From Buttiauxella agrestis ATCC 33320 (GTDB lineage: Bacteria; Pseudomonadota; Gammaproteobacteria; Enterobacterales; Enterobacteriaceae), in the NCBI RefSeq assembly GCF_000735355.1, contig NZ_JMPI01000057.1, positions 79,795-143,794 of the forward strand: 64,000 bases of DNA. Reading direction: 5' to 3'. The notes under the pieces were generated by a model. It worked only from the letters and a program-made list of their open reading frames with translations. It was not told the origin of the DNA and searched no databases. Position numbers and translations under genes: made by a program. Every line of letters starts with the position of its first letter. The stretch's first letter is position 1. Positions 61,501 through 64,000 of the stretch are shown here, one piece after another.

Positions 61501-64000
61501 GTTATCAATATCAACCTTGTGATCGGTGGTGACGGTAACTTCGTTGCCCGCAGCATCATGCGAGGTGACGGAAGCGGTGAATGTTACATCAGTGTCGATC
61601 TTATCGTGGTTATTGCCAAAGATTGAAGAATCCACAGGGATACGATAGCCAAGCTGCCCATGTCCGAGCTGCCCGTGGCCAAGATCGATAACTTCCCCAT
61701 AGAAGTGTTGGTTATTAATCAGAATGTCTACAACATCATGAAGTTTGGCATCGCCGCCTACTGTGCCAGTGATAACCTGTTTCGCATGATCCAGTTCTGC
61801 GTGGCTCAGAATATTGTCCGGAGTGACATTATTAATAGCGATGCTGGCATCAGCCTGGGTATCCATCGTGATGTTGGTGTTCGCAACCGAGGTGACGTCA
61901 TTCCCGGCTTTGTCAAAACTGGTCACCAACACCTGCACGAAGTTATTACCTAAATGCAGGGTTCCGGCCGGTAAAGGGACTTCATAGCGCAGATGGCCAT
62001 CAGCGTCCTTGACGACGTTACCTTCAAATTTCTGCTGGTTAACAAGAACCAAAACATGATCGCCTTCGCGCGCATCACCACCGACATCTCCGGTGACCAT
62101 CGTAGGCGCAACGGATTCAACGGCGTTAACCGTGTTATCGCCACCGGCAAGATTGTTATCAATGGATACGGTACTACTGGCAAAGTTATCAATATGAACA
62201 GTGTGTTCGGTCGTTTCCGTGACTTCGTTACCCAGGATGTCATGTGACGTCACGGACGCGTGGAAGGTGACAAATTTGTCGTCAAGTTCCACCTTAGGAT
62301 CATGGAATTCCCAGGTAGGAACAGGGATTTTGTAGCCCAGGGATCCGTCATTCAAAACTTCGACCACACCCGAGTACGTGCGATTGTTGATCTCAATGAC
62401 GACCTCATCATCTACACGAGCATCGCCGCCCACCTTGCCGGTGACGATTTGATCATGCGAAGCCAGTTCATCACGATTCAGTACATTGTCATCGGTCATT
62501 TGCTCAATTTTGATGGTCGCGTCTGCATGGGTATCCACCGCGACATAGTGAATGAGTGAATTTTCGACAACGTTCCCCGCTTTGTCGTGGCTGGTCACTG
62601 CCACTTTCACATCATTCTGACCTTCTTTTAGCGCCCCAACAGGAAGTGACACTTCATAGTACAAATGCCCACTGGCATCAGCATGAACCTCCCCCGTGTA
62701 GTTATGATTATTCACATTAACCACTATCGGATCGTGCTCGCGCGCATCTTTGCCTGTGACATCGCCGCGAATAACGATCGGGTTTTTGGATTCCGCATTA
62801 CTGACCCAATCTTCGCCCGCAACGGTGTCGATAGTCAGGCCATTATTGGCGTGGTTATCAATATGCACAGTGTGGTCGGTGGTAACCGTCACCACGTTTC
62901 CGACATGGTCATGGGAAGTCACTGACGCGGTGAAATCGACATTTTTGTCCACCTCGCCTTTGTTGTTGCTGAATGCGCGGGTATTAACATCAATGCGGTA
63001 ACCCAGGTTGCCGCCGCCCAGATCAATCACTTCGCCAAGGAAGTGCTGATCGTGAATGTTGATATCAACTTTATCGCCAATAGCGGCGTCACCGCCAACG
63101 GTTCCATGGATGGAAACGGTTGGATTAGCCAGTTCGCTGTGGTTCAGAACATTGTCTTTGGTGACACGATCAACTGTGATAGAGGCATCGGCGTGGTTAT
63201 CAATATGAACTGAATGGTCAGCGGTCTGCACCACCACGTTGCCCGCGCCATCGTGGGATTTGATGGTAGCGCGGATGTTGACGTCACCGTCGATTTCGCC
63301 TTTGTTGCGGCTAAACGCCGCGGGGTTCACTTCGATGTTGTAGCCTAAGTTGCCGTTGCCGAAATCAACGACATTGCCGGTGAAATGATTGCCGCGAATT
63401 TCAAGATCAACCACATCACCCACGCGTGCGTCGCCGCCAACGTTACCGTGAACAAACTGGGTTTTAGCCGCCAGCTCATCGTGATTCAGGATGTTATCTT
63501 TGGTGACGGCGTCAATGGAGATGGTGGCATTGGCGTGGTTGTCGATTTTTACCAGGCGATCCTGAGTCGCGATCACTTCGTTGCCCGCATCATCATGAGA
63601 GGTAATGGTAGCGTGCACATTGACCGAGCCGTCAACCTCACCTTTGTTGTTGCTGAAAACGCGCGGATCGACCGCAATGTTGTAACCCAGTTTCCCGTTG
63701 CCAAGATCAATCACTTCGCCGTTGAAATGATTGCCTTTAATTTCTATATCCACACGGTCGTGAAGTTTCGCATCGCCATCCACAACACCGTGAATAAACT
63801 GGGTTTTAGCCGCCAGCTCATCGTGATTCAGGACGTTATCTTTGGTGACTGCGTCAATGGAGATGTTGGCATCGGCATGGGTGTCGAGCACCACATTTTT
63901 ATGCTCCACCGCAATCGCCGTGTTACCAGCGGCATCCACGCCGGTGACCATCACCTGCACATCGTTGTTGCCTTCGTTCAGCGCCGCAGTCGGGACCGGG
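55090..64000 (-). CDS. Giant repeat adhesin (LapA/BapA-like), C-terminal part; N-terminus beyond the window
   Basis: An open frame of 2,969 residues that continues off the window edge. It consists of about 25 Ig-like repeats of roughly 90-115 residues. Each starts near a (V/I)D-x-HADA motif, then (T/D)DNxLN, GTVGGDAxxGD, GxLGY and TSHDxxGN. The three repeats nearest the edge share an exact 342-bp period. No RTX nonapeptides and, by eye, no cysteines are seen. A His/Asp/Gly-rich tail of about 143 residues ends LDHLIAKPEHYSH and likely carries the type 1 secretion signal. With lapG and lapD adjacent, it is the probable LapG substrate. Its N-terminal retention module and transporter genes are not visible. 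Confidence 0.92.
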   Translation of the reverse strand, partial: PVPTAALNEGNNDVQVMVTGVDAAGNTAIAVEHKNVVLDTHADANISIDAVTKDNVLNHDELAAKTQFIHGVVDGDAKLHDRVDIEIKGNHFNGEVIDLGNGKLGYNIAVDPRVFSNNKGEVDGSVNVHATITSHDDAGNEVIATQDRLVKIDNHANATISIDAVTKDNILNHDELAAKTQFVHGNVGGDARVGDVVDLEIRGNHFTGNVVDFGNGNLGYNIEVNPAAFSRNKGEIDGDVNIRATIKSHDGAGNVVVQTADHSVHIDNHADASITVDRVTKDNVLNHSELANPTVSIHGTVGGDAAIGDKVDINIHDQHFLGEVIDLGGGNLGYRIDVNTRAFSNNKGEVDKNVDFTASVTSHDHVGNVVTVTTDHTVHIDNHANNGLTIDTVAGEDWVSNAESKNPIVIRGDVTGKDAREHDPIVVNVNNHNYTGEVHADASGHLYYEVSLPVGALKEGQNDVKVAVTSHDKAGNVVENSLIHYVAVDTHADATIKIEQMTDDNVLNRDELASHDQIVTGKVGGDARVDDEVVIEINNRTYSGVVEVLNDGSLGYKIPVPTWEFHDPKVELDDKFVTFHASVTSHDILGNEVTETTEHTVHIDNFASSTVSIDNNLAGGDNTVNAVESVAPTMVTGDVGGDAREGDHVLVLVNQQKFEGNVVKDADGHLRYEVPLPAGTLHLGNNFVQVLVTSFDKAGNDVTSVANTNITMDTQADASIAINNVTPDNILSHAELDHAKQVITGTVGGDAKLHDVVDILINNQHFYGEVIDLGHGQLGHGQLGYRIPVDSSIFGNNHDKIDTDVTFTASVTSHDAAGNEVTVTTDHKVDIDNFAVNDFTIDTVAGEDWVSKIEARSNTIIRGAVTGDDAKNGDAVTVRVSGVDEHGNPAHDDYPGVVHTDLNGHLYYEVPVPPGGLYEGLDTVEVSITSHDEIGNVVTTSHTHDIAVDTHADATIGIDKVTADDVLNYNDLEQPKVTITGDVGGDAKVGDHVVITINGADYPGNVIVLDNGHLGYKIDVDSYAFGNNHQKADHKSDDLSDRNKIDTDVKFTASVTSHDELHNVVTVTTEHTVHIDNHADGILTVGQVTGDNIINHHESREHTTKVTGTVSGTSSGEINEGDRVTITVNHHSYETTVIKLPYQHGALGYSVDVLTKDLLADPDPIAHVVAHDAAGNADHIDISHHIDIDLEATASITIDPVTGDDMINGKESDKELTTVSGTVGGDAKEGDVVHLVINGNELTTEVTKDSQGNLVWNKQVSTHDLMVDHHFTASVIATDNANNTATAEADRTVVVDLKVEAEITVDYVTPDNALNADELKQGHTLVSGTVKGEMHAGDPLTLTINGHDYQGFVEDQGNGKMGYHISVSTADLQANPHIHASISVTDQAQNSTVATAHHDVIIDDHANASVTINVVSGDDILNHLDQKHPTTNINGTVGGDVHEGDIVHVWVNGIDYRATVEPLAYLKGGLGYSVDVRTDALLANPYIHATVTAVDLHGNSVSVYASHDVSRDDSANATISIGTVSGDDWINNVDAHQEHTTITGKVTGDVHIGDTVDLEVNNQHYFGKVVSEGTGHGLGYSIDVSTTDLLSGGDKPILHASVTGYDAAGNTVLATADHAVGIDTRADAQLDFSVDIVGDHYLFMGAVGGDVKAGDTVTFTTEGHTYSTTVEIRTDSSDGKPYLGFRTEIVKDVSSGLETTVLRADKNQYIFAEVTGTDHYGNSQTAIDQVVAPGKNDSSAQTPYVDPSNAGQTPHAEITISPVAGNDVINKAESEAGKTLIRGTVSGDVLPGDEVTLHIGRDSYTGKVVELPNLPGEYGYEIPVDTASLMNSPAVTALVTSHNGNQVFTASQELSVDTEAKAEIHLDNIAGDNVINIAEAGAGTTAISGIVKGDGIHDGSNVTIMVNGNPVTTQVFTDSEGVMRFSKDVSVDDLRHTPTITVSVTGQDDQGNTFTATDGKNITVDTDISAGITINTVAGDNIINSNESTAATTQITGKVSGDVQPGDHVTLTANGHEYRDVEVAQDGTYKVDVQISDLVDGKPIIVAVTGHDEHGNTLVAQATQNITVDTEAHAGIKMNIVSGDDILSAKDLSAEHTKITGTVDGDAAVGDKVTIMLNGVVKSGLVEVDAVTGKLVYTVNVDSADLKAEAQYQHTDKPTIVVTVNGEDSSGNHFTQSQSRVVTIDDHADVKLTFDPVAKDNILNIEESQHSTTQISGTVTGDVKDGSTVILTINGNERPVTIHGDDTHGYTFKLDVPTSDLLADQTITYKVTGVDAVGNTLTVTETNTITIDHDAANTVKIDTVAGDNRVNINESHNANTIVHGVITGDVVNGKITIDLNGTNITVDIKDVVVADDGVHKTFAIPVSTDALIEGDNTVTITINGEDNAGNPATSTDTHHIKLDTTIDASINIDPVAVGNVVNGKAPAQIHVTGMVDGDARDGDIVTLNVNNHEIRTKVVPVGDHLGYDVRMDKTWLHEGDNNVTVNVQVTDDAGNRLIPAYNQVVTLDSHADATITVNSLTADNTINALESKRISVTGQVDGDAKAGDTVTLEVNGHTATAEVKMMGNHLGYEFDVKKDWVQEGHNDLSVSVSVTDNAGNHLTTPPVIHPVYVDTKIDATIALDPVTPNHVINASAPETISVTGQVGGDVQEGDHVEFEINHHTFSADVELLNGQLVYKADIEKKWLNDGDNILKAKVTTQDHAGNVITKETTQHIQLDTHADAKITINNVTDDNHIDSQEARHHLTHITGQIDSADVHDNEHINVTINHKHYDVVLHEENGHLTYDVPVNTHELNVGKNSVNVSVIAHDDHGNSNVIHQQSDFTMDDLSHRGKHDVDTSGKTHHATHGHDHGLSNLFDDSHETLSFNLHPDAKAHSGRDDAKVFTGKDDSNEAKHDLSSLAKELHENPDITHHIRGGDDHGQGKGLASAATHLPGAPHAGDAGTMHDSGGSSHYSLDHLIAKPEHYSH
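63101..63960 (-). repeat. Tandem 342-bp DNA repeats in the adhesin gene
   Basis: The phrase GTGATTCAGG and its surroundings recur at 63823, 63481 and (as GTGGTTCAG) 63139, exactly 342 bp apart (114 codons), with high nucleotide identity over tens of bases. This indicates recent duplication or homogenisation. The array probably continues beyond the window. Confidence 0.8.

Noticed and set aside
55090..64000. Possible CRISPR or satellite array from the regular repeats
   Set aside because: The periodicity is in coding repeats of about 90-115 codons with one open frame throughout; there are no short direct repeats with unique spacers.

Overview
This window is a chromosomal segment of an enterobacterium in the family Enterobacteriaceae. 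The Escherichia-type order rppH / mutH-ygdQ-ygdR-tas / lplT-aas / omrA-omrB / galR ... lysA / lysR ... ygeA ... kduD ... yqeF is kept as a backbone, interrupted by accessory blocks. The moderate GC content, the pectin-breakdown genes and the Lap-type adhesin system suggest a plant- or environment-associated genus. Buttiauxella or Kluyvera-like is a guess; the genus is not proven here.

Layout. (1) 1-8.3 kb, backbone: rppH (partial), an intergenic region equivalent to the DnaA-reactivating locus DARS2, mutH, ygdQ, ygdR, tas, the aas-lplT phospholipid repair operon and the twin sRNAs OmrA/OmrB. (2) 8.3-16.8 kb: galR, then an AT-rich orphan Hcp / membrane-effector / immunity-like trio, then a beta-glucoside PTS module (EIIC, GH1 hydrolase, FadR-type GntR regulator, GNAT) with a divergent LacI-type regulator and three palindromic operators. 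(3) 16.8-21 kb: lysA/lysR, an MFS exporter and the racemase ygeA. (4) 21-32 kb: an oligogalacturonide island (kdgF, togMNAB, two ogl paralogs, kduD, kdgM) tied together by KdgR boxes and CRP sites, with an fepE-type O-antigen length regulator inside it. (5) yqeF.

(6) 33.7-64 kb is the most interesting part: about 30 kb devoted to c-di-GMP and surface attachment. A minus-strand operon runs from a membrane EAL phosphodiesterase through an MCP, CheB (with a degenerate receiver), CheR-TPR, a hybrid CheA, CheY, an Hpt-REC-REC-GGDEF effector, CheW and a small CheW-like protein. It is followed by a structured non-coding region and a GAF-GGDEF cyclase. Divergently on the plus strand lie a periplasmic-sensing GGDEF-EAL protein, two orphan GltI-like solute-binding proteins, a LapG-type periplasmic protease and a LapD-type c-di-GMP receptor. 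Facing them is the C-terminal 2,969 residues of a giant repeat adhesin that runs off the end of the window.

Working model (inference): chemoreceptor and binding-protein inputs set c-di-GMP through the operon's cyclase and phosphodiesterase. LapD reads c-di-GMP and sequesters LapG, so the giant adhesin stays on the surface; when c-di-GMP falls, LapG releases it. Each component is recognisable from known families. Their assembly into one contiguous chemosensory-to-adhesin locus in an enterobacterium is the candidate undescribed system. The adhesin N-terminus (retention module, LapG site) and its type 1 secretion genes are not in the window.
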